Below are positions 1-9,446 of a stretch of DNA of 64,000 nucleotides, piece after piece. Within the stretch, counting starts at the first letter, position 1. Each line of letters begins with the position of its first letter. The stretch covers positions 212,144 through 276,143 of the forward strand of contig NZ_SUKA01000007.1 in NCBI RefSeq assembly GCF_005049105.1, read 5' to 3'. Under the pieces are notes generated by a model. It searched no databases and was not told the origin of the DNA. It saw only the letters and a program-made list of their open reading frames with translations. Origin of the DNA: Sphingobacterium alkalisoli (lineage in GTDB: Bacteria; Bacteroidota; Bacteroidia; Sphingobacteriales; Sphingobacteriaceae). The translations under genes and the position numbers were made by a program.

Positions 1-62
1 TCTTTCGAAGCCTTTCCTTTCTGGTACTTACGAAGCAATATCAAAAAATCTTTTTTATCCAT
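1..62 (-). CDS. FecR-type anti-sigma factor, N-terminal fragment (cut by window edge)
   Basis: Reading leftward from an ATG at 62, the frame is open to the window edge and encodes about 20 residues (MDKKDFLILLRKYQKGKASK). This charged start with a short K-Y-Q-K-G-K-A-S run resembles the cytoplasmic N-terminus of FecR-like anti-sigma factors; the FecR at 40686-41633 starts in a very similar way (Y-S-Q-G-K-A-S). It lies directly downstream of the ECF sigma factor at 150-728 on the same strand, the usual order in Bacteroidota. The identification rests on a very short stretch plus position. Confidence 0.55.
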   Translation of the reverse strand, partial: MDKKDFLILLRKYQKGKASK

Positions 63-149
63 ATTTTGGGTTAATTGTTAGGTGCTATACAGCCCCATAT
101 ATTAATAAGACCCTGAAAGACAAAAAAGTCCCACAGAGCAACTATTTTT

Positions 150-728
150 TTACCAGTATTTTAGTAAATAGATAAGGATAAGCATACCTAGCGATTGACG
201 AAGTTGCGCCACACTCTTTCCTAATTGATTTTGCACCGTTTTGCGGGTAATACTTAAACGGTCGGCAATCTCTAAAGTAGAGAGGTCATCATGATAACGC
301 ATGCGAAATATTTCCTGCTGTGACGGGCTCAAGGTAGCAACAAGAGCCTCATAATAAAGTAAAAACTCCTTTCTGATAATCTCTGCATCCGACTGGTCAC
401 GTGCAGCAAAAAGTTGATCAAACAGTTCAGGCAGCGGTGTGAATCGTTGAGCTCTGTCCATGCACTTGAAGACCCTGTTCCGAACTGCGATATAAAGATA
501 AGCCCCAAGGTTGTCTATGATTAGTTCCTCCCGGCGCAACCACAATTGCAGAAAAATATCCTGTACAATATCCCGGGCAAGTTCTAAATCTTTCAGACGT
601 TTATATGCTGCAGAAAAAGCATGCTCCCAGTATCTAGTATAAATCGCATCGAAAGCAAGACTATCGCCAGCTGCCATCCGATTGAGCAGATCACTTTCCA
701 TTACTTTTTCATTTACAGACTCAGACAT
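150..728 (-). CDS. ECF RNA polymerase sigma factor (sigma-70 family)
   Basis: A 192-residue protein with the two-domain layout of Bacteroidota ECF sigma factors. Region 2 lies at roughly residues 22-90 (F-D-A-I-Y near the start, then A-R-D-I-V-Q-D-I-F-L-Q-L-W). Region 4 lies at about 130-180 with the helix-turn-helix S-T-L-E-I-A-D-R-L-S-I-T-R-K-T-V. The start is an ATG at 728. The product should direct transcription of a nearby outer-membrane uptake locus when released by its FecR anti-sigma, whose first codons are seen at 1-62. The target SusC/SusD pair is presumably outside the window. The GH88 hydrolase upstream on the same strand suggests a glycan-related locus. Confidence 0.9.
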   Translation of the reverse strand: MSESVNEKVMESDLLNRMAAGDSLAFDAIYTRYWEHAFSAAYKRLKDLELARDIVQDIFLQLWLRREELIIDNLGAYLYIAVRNRVFKCMDRAQRFTPLPELFDQLFAARDQSDAEIIRKEFLLYYEALVATLSPSQQEIFRMRYHDDLSTLEIADRLSITRKTVQNQLGKSVAQLRQSLGMLILIYLLKYW

Positions 729-853
729 GCGCTTTAGATTTGTATATACTTTATATGATCGATTTTAAAACTAAAGATAATCAGATACGACAAAAAACCA
801 CAGTCGGTATGCACCAATAGTAGTTTATATTTTTAAAAGAACCAATCCCCCAT

Positions 854-2116
854 TTACGTCTTCTCCTTATTTAGTTGTTTGCGATAGCGCAGTAGCGCTT
901 CCAAATAATAATAATCTGCATAAATCAATGGCACATCGATCTCATTATTGCTGGGTAAATTCCCCGTGCTGTGCTTCAACAAAAAATAAGGATTATCCCC
1001 CTGTGTATTGAGATAGGTGTCGGATGCTAATGTCTCCAAAATAGCTGTAGCGCCCTGCTTATATTTCATCACTCTATGTTCATCAGTTGTCAGCGTAGAC
1101 AATTCTAATAGTGCAGATGCCGTGATCGCGGCTGCCGACGCATCTCGGGGTATCTCCGTAAATCGCTCTGGATCAAAATCCCAATCAGGTGTATACCCTT
1201 CCTGCCCCGCATCGAAATCCCAATAGGGTATTTTATCTGACGGTAGTCTAGCATGATCTAAGAAGAAATCAGCCATTCCTTCAGCTGTTTTTAGAAAACG
1301 TAGATCTCCAGTTTCGCGGTACGTCATCGTAAAACCGTATATTCCCCAAGCCTGTCCACGTGCCCAAGTCGATTGATCGGAAAAACCTTGTAAGGTTTGT
1401 CGGTTTAACACCGTTCCTGTGTTGGGATCATAATTAACTACGTGATACGAACTGTAATCTGCTCGTACATGATTTTTCATTGTTTGTAGTGCATGATTAA
1501 TAGCAATATGCCGAAAGCTGGAATCCTTTGTTACCTTCGCTGCATAAAACAAAAGTTCTAGATTCATCATATTATCCATGATAACAGGATATTCCCATAC
1601 ATTTACATCACCTTTGGACTTTCGCTTATTCCATGACTGAATAGACTTTACCGTACCCGAATAGCGTTCACAAAGTGAACGGGCAGATTGTATTAGAATA
1701 TCGCGGTATTGGGCATTATCTTCGAATCGCAATGCATTGCCGTAACTGCAATACATCATGAAACCGATATCGTGATGTGCAGTATTGTATTGGTTAGATT
1801 CTAATGATTCTGTCCATTTACGTGCCTCCTCTTTCCATTTGCTATCCTTCGTATATTCATACATATACCACAGGATTCCCGGCCAAAAACCACCTGTCCA
1901 TTCGTCTATCTGCAAGAATTTTAACGAGCCATCAGGATTGAGTGAATGTGGATAATCCGCTAAATTGTTTCCCGTTATCTGCAACAAGCTGTCGTAAAGC
2001 GGTGCTGCAGCCTCAAAACTCTCGGCAATTATAGGATCGGATTTCTTTTGATCTTGACATCCCGGTAGTACCACTACCATAAAAACACATGTCAACCAGT
2101 AAAAATACACTTTCAT
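854..2116 (-). CDS. Glycoside hydrolase family 88 lipoprotein (unsaturated glucuronyl hydrolase)
   Basis: A 420-residue protein with a lipoprotein signal (L-P-G-C, Cys20), so it is probably anchored in the cell envelope. It matches GH88 unsaturated glucuronyl hydrolases, which remove the unsaturated uronic acid left on oligosaccharides by polysaccharide lyases. Two acidic catalytic positions are recognisable: Asp116 in the H-H-D-I-G-F-M motif and Asp181 in the I-M-D-N-M-M-N-L motif. The later W-A-R-G-Q-A-W-G-I-Y motif is typical of the (alpha/alpha)6 barrel. Length fits the family. It lies 125 bp upstream of the ECF sigma gene on the same strand. Substrate could be a glycosaminoglycan, ulvan or another uronide; the sequence alone does not decide. 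Confidence 0.9.
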   Translation of the reverse strand: MKVYFYWLTCVFMVVVLPGCQDQKKSDPIIAESFEAAAPLYDSLLQITGNNLADYPHSLNPDGSLKFLQIDEWTGGFWPGILWYMYEYTKDSKWKEEARKWTESLESNQYNTAHHDIGFMMYCSYGNALRFEDNAQYRDILIQSARSLCERYSGTVKSIQSWNKRKSKGDVNVWEYPVIMDNMMNLELLFYAAKVTKDSSFRHIAINHALQTMKNHVRADYSSYHVVNYDPNTGTVLNRQTLQGFSDQSTWARGQAWGIYGFTMTYRETGDLRFLKTAEGMADFFLDHARLPSDKIPYWDFDAGQEGYTPDWDFDPERFTEIPRDASAAAITASALLELSTLTTDEHRVMKYKQGATAILETLASDTYLNTQGDNPYFLLKHSTGNLPSNNEIDVPLIYADYYYLEALLRYRKQLNKEKT

Positions 2117-2377
2117 AAAGTTGGTTTATCGTATCATGCAGCCCTTTATCAGACCGCCCTATATAACATGACCCGGAAGTCCCAAAAAGTCCCATGGAAA
2201 AATTATTTTTTATCTCCTGGGAATTTTATTTCTAATGTTATCGTAAAAAAATAATTAATCATACAATTGAAAGCGCAATTATTTGTACATTACACTTGTT
2301 TATTTAAGCTATAAGCAAAAGAAGACCGATTTTAGACAAGATTTTATATAACATAGAACGCAGCAAGTATTAACGAA

Positions 2378-3334
2378 GTGATGTATAATAAGGTCCTTTT
2401 AGCTATCCTCTCCCTTTTCACAACCTACTTTGGTGCTATTTCACAAGAATACAATAATGAATCTGGTGTGGTAAGTGATAATGACGCCTACCTGTGGTAC
2501 GGACAAGACCGTTATTATACCAATGGTTTATTCATTTATTACAGGCGGGCCATTGATCAGCGTAAATTAAACGGAAATCTCGAAAAATTAACCTACGAAC
2601 TATCTATAGGACAGAAGATGTACACACCGTTATCTGGATATGGTCCTGACCCGAGAACGCACGATCGGCCGTTTGCGGGGTATCTGTATGGAAAAGCGCA
2701 GGTAAATCTTTTCTATCAAAAGGAACAGGTATGGAAGGTAGGACTGGCCTTGGGAACCTCTGGCCCAAATTCCCTGGCAAGTGGAACACAAAATCTAATA
2801 CACACCACCGTAGGGTTATACGAAACAAGTGGATGGGACTATCAGATTCAGAACGAAGCAGCCGCAAATTTAGATATACAATATACGGCATTATTAGGTC
2901 GCAACAGCGCCAAGTCAGTCGATTTTTCATTAGAAAGTTATACCCAATTAGGAACTGTGTTCAATGGAGCAGGCCTTGGTCTCCTCTTTAGAACAGGACA
3001 TATCAACCAGTTATTTAACTCCTCCTATCACAATGCCGCCATCAGTCAAAACAGCAAAACGAAGAAATTGCACGAGCGGGAACTGTATTTCTACGCAAGA
3101 CCTCAATTTAATTATATAGCATACGACGCCACCATACAGGGTAGTCTATTCACAAATAACAGTCCGGTAACATTTTCCGTTAGACCATTTGTATTTGAAC
3201 AAAAAATAGGCGTTAATTATTCTACTGCTCGTTTTACACTCGATTATAGTTTAACCTTTCGTGGCCGAGAAATTAAAAGCAATGCTAGGCCACACCAATA
3301 CGGCAGCATAGCCATTTTTTACCGCTTCAATTAA
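2378..3334 (+). CDS. LpxR-like lipid A 3'-O-deacylase family protein (DUF2219)
   Basis: A 318-residue outer-membrane protein with an N-terminal signal peptide (about 22 residues). The mature start contains D-N-D at 34-36 followed by D-R-Y-Y-T-N-G at 44-50, the N-D...T-N-G arrangement in which LpxR active-site residues lie. Alternating hydrophobic strands and the C-terminal aromatic end (Y-R-F-N) fit a beta-barrel. LpxR removes the 3'-acyloxyacyl group of lipid A in the outer leaflet. Family membership is well supported, but activity on this organism's lipid A is inferred. The stop codon overlaps that of the convergent glycosylase gene by four bases. Confidence 0.8.
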   Translation: MMYNKVLLAILSLFTTYFGAISQEYNNESGVVSDNDAYLWYGQDRYYTNGLFIYYRRAIDQRKLNGNLEKLTYELSIGQKMYTPLSGYGPDPRTHDRPFAGYLYGKAQVNLFYQKEQVWKVGLALGTSGPNSLASGTQNLIHTTVGLYETSGWDYQIQNEAAANLDIQYTALLGRNSAKSVDFSLESYTQLGTVFNGAGLGLLFRTGHINQLFNSSYHNAAISQNSKTKKLHERELYFYARPQFNYIAYDATIQGSLFTNNSPVTFSVRPFVFEQKIGVNYSTARFTLDYSLTFRGREIKSNARPHQYGSIAIFYRFN

Positions 3335-3897
3335 ATATTGTTAGGCTCCTTCACCGTTAACCACATCGGTTTTACTTTTAAGATTGCTTGATGTACAGGG
3401 CAACTCTCAGAATGCGCTCCACGGAGATAACCGATACTCATCAAAAATTCATTAACGATTTCCCCGCCAGTAAATTTGAATGTCTTCTTAAAGAGCTTTA
3501 CCCACTCCTCTTTGATTTTAGGGTGATGATGTTCCAGCCATTTTTCAAAACTTCCGTATTCCTGTTGTAATTGAAGGATCGTTTTAGCATTTTCTATCGC
3601 TGCATTTACTTTCAACCGGTTCCGAATTATTCCAGGATCATTCAATAAGCGTTCTCGATCCTGTTCGGTGTACGCCGCTATTGTTGCGATGTTAAAATTA
3701 TCATAAGCTTTTCGAAAACTAGCTTCTTTTTTAAGAATAGTTTCCCAGCTTAAACCCGCTTGGTTGATTTCCATAATCAAACGGCCGAACAGCTCATTGT
3801 CGTCATGGATAGGATATCCATAATGATTATCATGGTAAGCTTTGTGGAGACTTTTCCGGGGTTCAGCCATGGAGGGTATGTATTCGCAATAACTCAT
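3331..3897 (-). CDS. tag: DNA-3-methyladenine glycosylase I
   Basis: A 188-residue protein of the Tag family, which excises N3-methyladenine from DNA as the first step of base-excision repair. Family signatures include Y-H-D-N near residue 21, the M-E-I-N-Q-A-G-L-S-W segment carrying the catalytic-type Glu and base-contacting Trp, and L-N-D-P-G-I-I-R-N. Cys4 and the C-terminal C-P-V-H could supply zinc ligands as in E. coli Tag. The usual E-W-G after Y-H-D-N is H-Y-G here, a mild deviation. The gene is convergent with the LpxR-like gene and shares four bases with it, so there is no room for a terminator between them. Confidence 0.9.
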   Translation of the reverse strand: MSYCEYIPSMAEPRKSLHKAYHDNHYGYPIHDDNELFGRLIMEINQAGLSWETILKKEASFRKAYDNFNIATIAAYTEQDRERLLNDPGIIRNRLKVNAAIENAKTILQLQQEYGSFEKWLEHHHPKIKEEWVKLFKKTFKFTGGEIVNEFLMSIGYLRGAHSESCPVHQAILKVKPMWLTVKEPNNI

Positions 3898-4059
3898 TTT
3901 TTAAGGTATTTTATTTGTCTACTTAATAATTGGAATTCAAATTCCTTATTCAGTACGAATAAGAGGATCTCTACTTTATCTAATCAATAACGTGTAAAAT
4001 AGTTCTTTCTGTCACATTTCAATTCATGGAATTGGAATTTAGCAGTGAGATGACGCAAG

Positions 4060-4932
4060 TTACTTTATTGCCTGACTGACTTCGATCGGAAAATCCGACT
4101 CCAATATATTGGCACCATCATCAAATACCATTCTGTATTTATTACGACGATCCTCCTTCGCTTGCAGCTTATCATAGGTAGGTGCCGCAGAAATCATACA
4201 CATCACACCCTTTTCCTTAAAAAAGTTATACATCTGCTGGTTGGCAGGTTTTATCTCCGGGCCGATATAGACGATCATGCGATCAAATGGCAGACCTGAA
4301 GAGATAAAATCATCCAGGGCTTCTTGCGTTTTAATATGCATAGAAAGGTATTGATCTGGATTTTTATCCAAATAAAATCGAGCCTGCTCTACGTTATGTA
4401 CCGTTACCCACACCCAACGGTACGCATTGTGTTTACGGACGATCTCCGCCGTCATTTCCATGGGAAGGTCTTTTTTATCTAGGTTCAATACAGTTTTTCC
4501 CTTGGCCCATTCGATCATTTCATCTAACGTATTGATACTATACGGGGTTATATTACCTTGACTATCTCTAAGTTTTAGTTCTTTCAGTTCTTGCCAGGTA
4601 TAGTCCGACAGCTTACCACTTCCCGTCGTTGTCCGTTCCAAGGTAGCATCGTGTAACATCACAGCTACTCCGTCTTTCGTCAAGCGTGGATCTATCTCAA
4701 ATATCGCTGTCGTATGCTTAAGTACCTCTTGCATTCCGACAATAGAATTCTCCGGCAGACCGTTTTCTATTGTTCCTCTATGACCACTTATTATCTTCTT
4801 ATTCTTTTCATATTTAAAATACTGCCTCATCTCCTGTACCGTACTAAAGTTCAATACATGTAGTTTTTGTGCTGAAACCTGGAAGATGGAGAAAGCAACA
4901 AATAGGGTTAAAAATAAAAATTGTTTGTTCAT
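4060..4932 (-). CDS. Secreted glycerophosphodiester phosphodiesterase family protein
   Basis: A 290-residue protein with a signal peptide (about residues 1-21, ending V-S-A-Q). The GDPD catalytic pattern is clear: H51-R52-G, then E-N-S (61-63), E79-I-D81 and H94-D in the M-L-H-D-A-T-L-E-R-T-T-T-G motif. Enzymes of this family hydrolyse glycerophosphodiesters from phospholipid breakdown to glycerol-3-phosphate and an alcohol. The exported form should act in the periplasm. It is a single gene, about 1 kb from the phosphatase fusion at 5889-7796, which carries a related domain; both may serve phosphate scavenging (inference). Confidence 0.9.
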   Translation of the reverse strand: MNKQFLFLTLFVAFSIFQVSAQKLHVLNFSTVQEMRQYFKYEKNKKIISGHRGTIENGLPENSIVGMQEVLKHTTAIFEIDPRLTKDGVAVMLHDATLERTTTGSGKLSDYTWQELKELKLRDSQGNITPYSINTLDEMIEWAKGKTVLNLDKKDLPMEMTAEIVRKHNAYRWVWVTVHNVEQARFYLDKNPDQYLSMHIKTQEALDDFISSGLPFDRMIVYIGPEIKPANQQMYNFFKEKGVMCMISAAPTYDKLQAKEDRRNKYRMVFDDGANILESDFPIEVSQAIK

Positions 4933-5270
4933 ATATACCTATAAAGATCTAACAAAATTAAGCATTGCATTTTAACAAATTAAAACCTTTATATTTAGCT
5001 AAAGTTAACAAAGACCAGTCAACAGCCTATATATTATAAGATACCTAAACATTCCATATATAGCTCCGTAAAAATACTTACCATCATACCGTAGAACACT
5101 TCACGATACGGCTTAAAACCCGTAAAATTAAATTTGAGGCCAACAGATTTCGTGGCCGTCTGTTTACAGCAGTAAATGGCTCCCAAAAGGATATAGCCAA
5201 AAGGATATAGCGATGGAGTCATTCTATATATTACAACAAATTGTAACACGTTATAAATAGAGAAATTAAC
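4933..5270. other. Intergenic region without a supported gene
   Basis: This 338-bp gap separates two divergent genes and must hold the promoters of both. The only open frame of note (71 residues, minus strand, 5034-5249) lacks a recognisable domain or convincing start. A perfect 14-bp tandem duplication lies at 5183-5210. I see no exact TAnnTTTG element for the rightward gene. Confidence 0.5.
5183..5210 (+). repeat. Perfect 14-bp tandem duplication
   Basis: The unit CCAAAAGGATATAG occurs twice back to back (5183-5196 and 5197-5210), about 60 bp upstream of the DJ-1/PfpI-family gene. It may be a recent slippage event or a duplicated binding site; no function is visible. Confidence 0.8.
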
Positions 5271-5831
5271 ATGGAAAAGCTACACGAAAAAAGAATCGCA
5301 ATTTTAACTGAAGATGGTTTTGAAGAAGTCGAATTGACGAGTCCTAAGGAAGCATTGGAAAAAGCAGGTGCTCAGGTGGATATTATTTCACCTAAGGATG
5401 ATGTTGTCCGTGCAAAGAAGGGTGATGACTGGACAGGAACTTACGACGTAGACTATGTACTGTCGGATGCGGATCCTAGTTTATATGATGGTCTTTTGAT
5501 CCCGGGAGGCGTTATTAATCCGGATAAGCTTCGCACTAATGACCAAGCACTTGAATTTGTCCGTTCATTTTTTCAAGCTGGCAAACCCGTCGCGGCGATC
5601 TGCCACGGACCACAGGTACTGATCGATGCTGAAGTGATTGAAGGGCGTAAGATTACCTCGGTAGCCGCGATTAAAAATGATTTAATCAATGCCGGTGCCG
5701 TTTGGGAAGACAGCGCCGTCGTTACAGACCAAGGGCTTGTAACGAGCCGAACACCCGAAGATCTTCCCGCTTTCAATGCAAAGATCGTCGAAGAGTTTGC
5801 TGAAGGAAAACATCGAGGACAGCACGTATAG
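5271..5831 (+). CDS. DJ-1/PfpI family protein (YhbO-like stress protein)
   Basis: A 186-residue cytoplasmic protein of the DJ-1/PfpI superfamily, type 1 glutamine-amidotransferase fold. The nucleophilic elbow A-I-C-H-G-P places the catalytic-type cysteine at residue 111 followed by His112. The N-terminal D-G-F-E-E (15-19) supplies the conserved glutamate that interacts with the cysteine. The L-L-I-P-G-G motif is at 75-80. Relatives such as YhbO and general stress protein 18 have reported peptidase, chaperone or deglycase activities, so a precise reaction cannot be assigned. It is monocistronic, with a clear terminator just after the stop. Confidence 0.9.
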   Translation: MEKLHEKRIAILTEDGFEEVELTSPKEALEKAGAQVDIISPKDDVVRAKKGDDWTGTYDVDYVLSDADPSLYDGLLIPGGVINPDKLRTNDQALEFVRSFFQAGKPVAAICHGPQVLIDAEVIEGRKITSVAAIKNDLINAGAVWEDSAVVTDQGLVTSRTPEDLPAFNAKIVEEFAEGKHRGQHV

Positions 5832-5855
5832 TGCTTCCCACGACATATACCTAAG

Positions 5856-5890
5856 AAATGCTGGTACCGCGTATGCGATACCAGCATTTT
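5856..5890. terminator. Bidirectional intrinsic terminator
   Basis: An 11-bp perfect stem (AAATGCTGGTA with TACCAGCATTT) encloses a 12-base loop and is flanked by A and T runs on both sides. It lies between the convergent DJ-1/PfpI gene and the phosphatase fusion gene, touching the latter's stop codon, and can serve both. Confidence 0.85.
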
Positions 5891-7796
5891 AATTTTTATA
5901 TGCCTTCCATATTTTATTGAACAATTCGTTGTTCTCGTAATAACCCATAAACTGGGTTGCTCCCGGGCCATATGCCATCACTGGTATCATCATACTACTG
6001 TGGTCGTTCGATGCGAAATGCCCGTGTACAGCACCATGTTTGGAATCTGCATCCAAGAGCGTTAAACCACCCGTCTCGTGATCCGCCAATACGATAACCA
6101 AGGTATGACCATCAGCATCGGCAAAGCGCAATGCCTCCCCAACTGCCCGATCGAAATCCAGGGTTTCAGTGGTTACGTACTCTAGGTCGCGGGCATGCCC
6201 TCCATAATCAATTTGAGCTCCTTCCGCCATGATGAAAAATCCAGAACCTCGTCCGTCTAATTTATCTATCGTAACCATCAGGAGCTCACTCAAGATCGAT
6301 CCCCGCCCGTCTTTAACCGGACGCATAGCCGAATCCGGGAGATACACCACTAGTTTTTCCTGCTTCGACTCTACATAAGCCGTTACATTATCCAACAGCG
6401 AAAAACCGTTGCCCTTGATCGTTTGCGCAAACTTCTCCCGCTTCAAGTTATCTCGGTATGGTCCTGGTGTCGAACCGATCAGAAGATCAATACCTTTATT
6501 ATCGCGAAGCGCTAGACTGATTTCCTCCGATGCGTTTCGATCGCGGTGGGATGCATAGAAGGAGGCTGGAGTCGCATCGGATGCATCACCCGTAGAAAGG
6601 ATACCAGTGTGGATACCTTGCTGTGCCAAGATATCCGGTAAGCGTAGCAACGGATTTCCCGATGTATCCACGCTAAGAAATCCATTATATGTTTTTTGTC
6701 CAGTTGCGATAGCCGATCCACCCGCTCCCGAGTCCGTGTTACCCGGACTATAAGATGACGTCTTCGAAAAACCAACATGTCGCATCTGTGTCATATGGAC
6801 CTCACCTTTATTTGCCGTAAGTGCCGCCTGTATATGCCCTAGTCCCATGCCATCGCCTATCAATAAGATCACATTTCGAACAGGGCTATCTTTTCCATCA
6901 GAAGCATAAGACGGATGATAAACAGGATAAGTCTGTTTACTTTTAAATCTGGATTTGGGCAGATCATCCAAATACTCCCTTAACCTCGTAGGATGATCCG
7001 TGTTTAACCAAGTTACTCCCATCTTCTCCAATACGATCCAGGTATTTATGCTTTCGGGTGCGCCCCATAGTCTAAACGGAACACCCCACTCCTTTGCACG
7101 TAAAGCCTGTGCTTCGATTCGTTGCATCTCCTCCTTACCTGGGACACCCTTCCCATTCCAAGCTGTATAACTACGCAGATTATCACTTATCATTCCTAAC
7201 CGCTTACGTTGTCCTTCGGTATACGCTAAATTGGGCCGACCGTCAAAAAAGATCCATAATGGATAATGGTCAAAACTGTCCGCAGGGGGCATACTCCCAC
7301 TAATCACGATACGTACTTTATTTCCCGAAGCACCCTCATCCAACATGAAGCGGTACTTTTCAAGTATTTCTACTAAAGGAGGCATAATTTTCTCATACCC
7401 CTCCTTAAGATCAATTAATAATTGTAGGCTCTTGGTACTATCAGCAAACGGTCGATTACCATTCTTTTTATAAAGAGATGCCAATGGTTCTAGATAGAGC
7501 TTTTCCAATGACCTGCCAGGTCTTATCTCATCCTCGTCATGCGCAGCATATAACGTATCCTTGCGTAGGAATAAATCCACTTCGATAGATTCCATACCTG
7601 CATAATAAGCTGTAAAAAAAGGAATATTTTGCTCATAATCGTTATGGCTGTGTCCTTTAACTACATATTGCTGTTCCTTCTCCGCTCCGAACATCAGCTG
7701 TTCGAATTTGCTGTGCATATCGGGAGTTTGTGCATTGGCCGGTACCAATCCCAAGCATAGTATTCCCGTCCATATTGTGAAAACTATTTTTTCCAT
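5889..7796 (-). CDS. Fused GDPD-like phosphodiesterase / alkaline phosphatase
   Basis: A secreted two-domain protein of 635 residues from the ATG at 7796 (a GTG six codons upstream is the alternative). Numbering here is from the GTG. After the signal peptide, residues about 50-285 form a PI-PLC/GDPD-like barrel: H-S-H-N-D-Y at 55-60, E-V-D at 78-80, A-H-D-E-D at 91-95. Residues about 312-640 are an alkaline phosphatase: I-G-D-G-M-G at 319-324 (metal-binding Asp321) and T-D-S-G-A-G-G with the nucleophile Ser362, then late metal ligands in A-D-H-E-T-G-G and H-G-H-F. The pairing suggests a phosphodiester is cut and the product dephosphorylated by one polypeptide. It follows the SusD gene by about 60 bp, as the last gene of a sigma-FecR-SusC-SusD locus. 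Confidence 0.88.
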   Translation of the reverse strand: MEKIVFTIWTGILCLGLVPANAQTPDMHSKFEQLMFGAEKEQQYVVKGHSHNDYEQNIPFFTAYYAGMESIEVDLFLRKDTLYAAHDEDEIRPGRSLEKLYLEPLASLYKKNGNRPFADSTKSLQLLIDLKEGYEKIMPPLVEILEKYRFMLDEGASGNKVRIVISGSMPPADSFDHYPLWIFFDGRPNLAYTEGQRKRLGMISDNLRSYTAWNGKGVPGKEEMQRIEAQALRAKEWGVPFRLWGAPESINTWIVLEKMGVTWLNTDHPTRLREYLDDLPKSRFKSKQTYPVYHPSYASDGKDSPVRNVILLIGDGMGLGHIQAALTANKGEVHMTQMRHVGFSKTSSYSPGNTDSGAGGSAIATGQKTYNGFLSVDTSGNPLLRLPDILAQQGIHTGILSTGDASDATPASFYASHRDRNASEEISLALRDNKGIDLLIGSTPGPYRDNLKREKFAQTIKGNGFSLLDNVTAYVESKQEKLVVYLPDSAMRPVKDGRGSILSELLMVTIDKLDGRGSGFFIMAEGAQIDYGGHARDLEYVTTETLDFDRAVGEALRFADADGHTLVIVLADHETGGLTLLDADSKHGAVHGHFASNDHSSMMIPVMAYGPGATQFMGYYENNELFNKIWKAYKN

Positions 7797-7855
7797 ACCA
7801 TTCAAATCTATCACTTATCTAAAAGACAATATACAAAAATAGAACTACCTGAAAC

Positions 7856-9424
7856 CTACCAACCTTCATTCTGTGCAATCCCCGCATTGCTAAGGTCTTG
7901 CGGTGGAATTGGCCAAACATGGTGTATCGATGGATCAAAGTTACGTGCCGGCCATACCTCAACAATAGTGAAAGCAGAGGTAGGATCGTTCTTTACGGCA
8001 TACTGTCTACCCGTTGCCGCTTTCTCATAGGCAGCCTTCGCATCGCCCCAGCGGACAAGATCCGAATGTCTGTCTGTATATTCCGCGGCAAATTCAGAAC
8101 GGCGTTCACGCTTCAGATCTGCTAATGTTGCACCTTGAATAGCAGGCAATCCGGCTCTATTGCGCACCTGGTTTATTTCGGCATCGCCATTCTGTCCCTG
8201 TTCGATCAAGGCTTCAGCCTTCATAAGTAAAATATCCGCGTACCGAACCAAAGGGATGTTCAGGTCTGAAGTAGGATAATCACCATTTGGATTTAAGTGT
8301 TGATCTTTAGGAGTACGAAAGGGTTGCATATATTTATTAAATTGAAAGCCCGTTTGCGAATTTGAAGAAAAATACCTGCGTTCTTCACCAAAAAGTGTAA
8401 ACGGATCATTGAATTCTAAGATAGTCGCCTTTTTACGGTGATCTCCTGTTTCAAATGAATTGTATAATTCTAAGGATGGGTGAAAATACCCCCAACCGTT
8501 ATAAAGACCATAGCCCGTGTTTTCAAACAGTACACCCGGCAGAATAGATCCTCTTGTCCGATTAGAAACCACAGAAAATATATATTCCGAAGAATAGTTA
8601 TTCTCAACATAAAATACACTCGCAAAATCGGCTGAAGGATTATCTGTATCGATCAATTTGCGTCCCGAGCCCGAGTTGGTTACCATATCGCAGTATTTTA
8701 CTACTTCTAGCCATTTACTGGCATCATATCGCGCCCACTGTAGGTTCATTTTTGCCAGATATGCATATGCTGCATCTTTATTTGCCCGACCTAAGTCGTC
8801 CGCACCGTAAGTTGTCAAGAGTGGCAATAATTCAGCCGCTTTTAACAAATCCTTTTCCATTTGCACAAAGTTTTCATTTACATGACCCGGTCTGCTAAAG
8901 CGCGTTTCCAACATGTTCTCTTCGGTCACAATGGGTACACCAGCACGTTGATCACCATAATATTGTGCCAAATAAAAGTAAGCATAGCCACGCATAAAAT
9001 ACGCTTCGCCGAGTACACGTTGTTTAGTTTCCTCGCCGATTTCCATAGGGGGTACTTTTGTCAATATCGTATTCGCACGCTGTACAATCTCATAGAACTT
9101 CTTGTACATGCTATTCACACGGCTTTCCTGTCCAGTAGCCGTAAAATTCCGTACTGCAGCCGACCCCGCGTCTGTACGACCCGTAACCATATCATCCGAT
9201 GCGTTGACATACCAAAAGAGACCGCGTCCAAACATATTATCATCACTAAAATGTTGGTAAAGACCATTTGCTGCAAAAATAGCATCCGTTTCTGTTTTCC
9301 AATAATTTGCATCGGTAATCGAACCTTGTGGAGTTAGGTCCGTAAAATTTTTACTGCACGACAGTACACCTATATTTAAGCTTAACAGTGCAACTACCAT
9401 ATATTTATTAAATCGTAAATTCAT
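7856..9424 (-). CDS. SusD/RagB-family outer-membrane lipoprotein
   Basis: A 522-residue lipoprotein (signal ending V-L-S-C, Cys23) with the SusD/RagB layout: a helical N-terminal region with several TPR-like helices, A-Y-F-M-R-G-Y-A-Y-F-Y-L-A-Q-Y-Y-G-D at about 140-158, and the C-terminal segment ending W-P-I-P with Asn-Glu-Gly-Trp at the very end, where the family signature closes. SusD proteins form the surface lid over the SusC barrel and capture substrate. It lies 22 bp after its SusC gene. The downstream phosphatase fusion makes a phosphorylated organic ligand a reasonable guess for this pair. Confidence 0.92.
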   Translation of the reverse strand: MNLRFNKYMVVALLSLNIGVLSCSKNFTDLTPQGSITDANYWKTETDAIFAANGLYQHFSDDNMFGRGLFWYVNASDDMVTGRTDAGSAAVRNFTATGQESRVNSMYKKFYEIVQRANTILTKVPPMEIGEETKQRVLGEAYFMRGYAYFYLAQYYGDQRAGVPIVTEENMLETRFSRPGHVNENFVQMEKDLLKAAELLPLLTTYGADDLGRANKDAAYAYLAKMNLQWARYDASKWLEVVKYCDMVTNSGSGRKLIDTDNPSADFASVFYVENNYSSEYIFSVVSNRTRGSILPGVLFENTGYGLYNGWGYFHPSLELYNSFETGDHRKKATILEFNDPFTLFGEERRYFSSNSQTGFQFNKYMQPFRTPKDQHLNPNGDYPTSDLNIPLVRYADILLMKAEALIEQGQNGDAEINQVRNRAGLPAIQGATLADLKRERRSEFAAEYTDRHSDLVRWGDAKAAYEKAATGRQYAVKNDPTSAFTIVEVWPARNFDPSIHHVWPIPPQDLSNAGIAQNEGW

Positions 9425-9446
9425 CTCTGTATATTATTACTAACAA

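Noticed and set aside
5034..5249. 71-codon minus-strand frame between the GDPD and DJ-1 genes
   Set aside because: No recognisable motif, unlikely composition and no ribosome-binding site; it includes the 14-bp tandem duplication.
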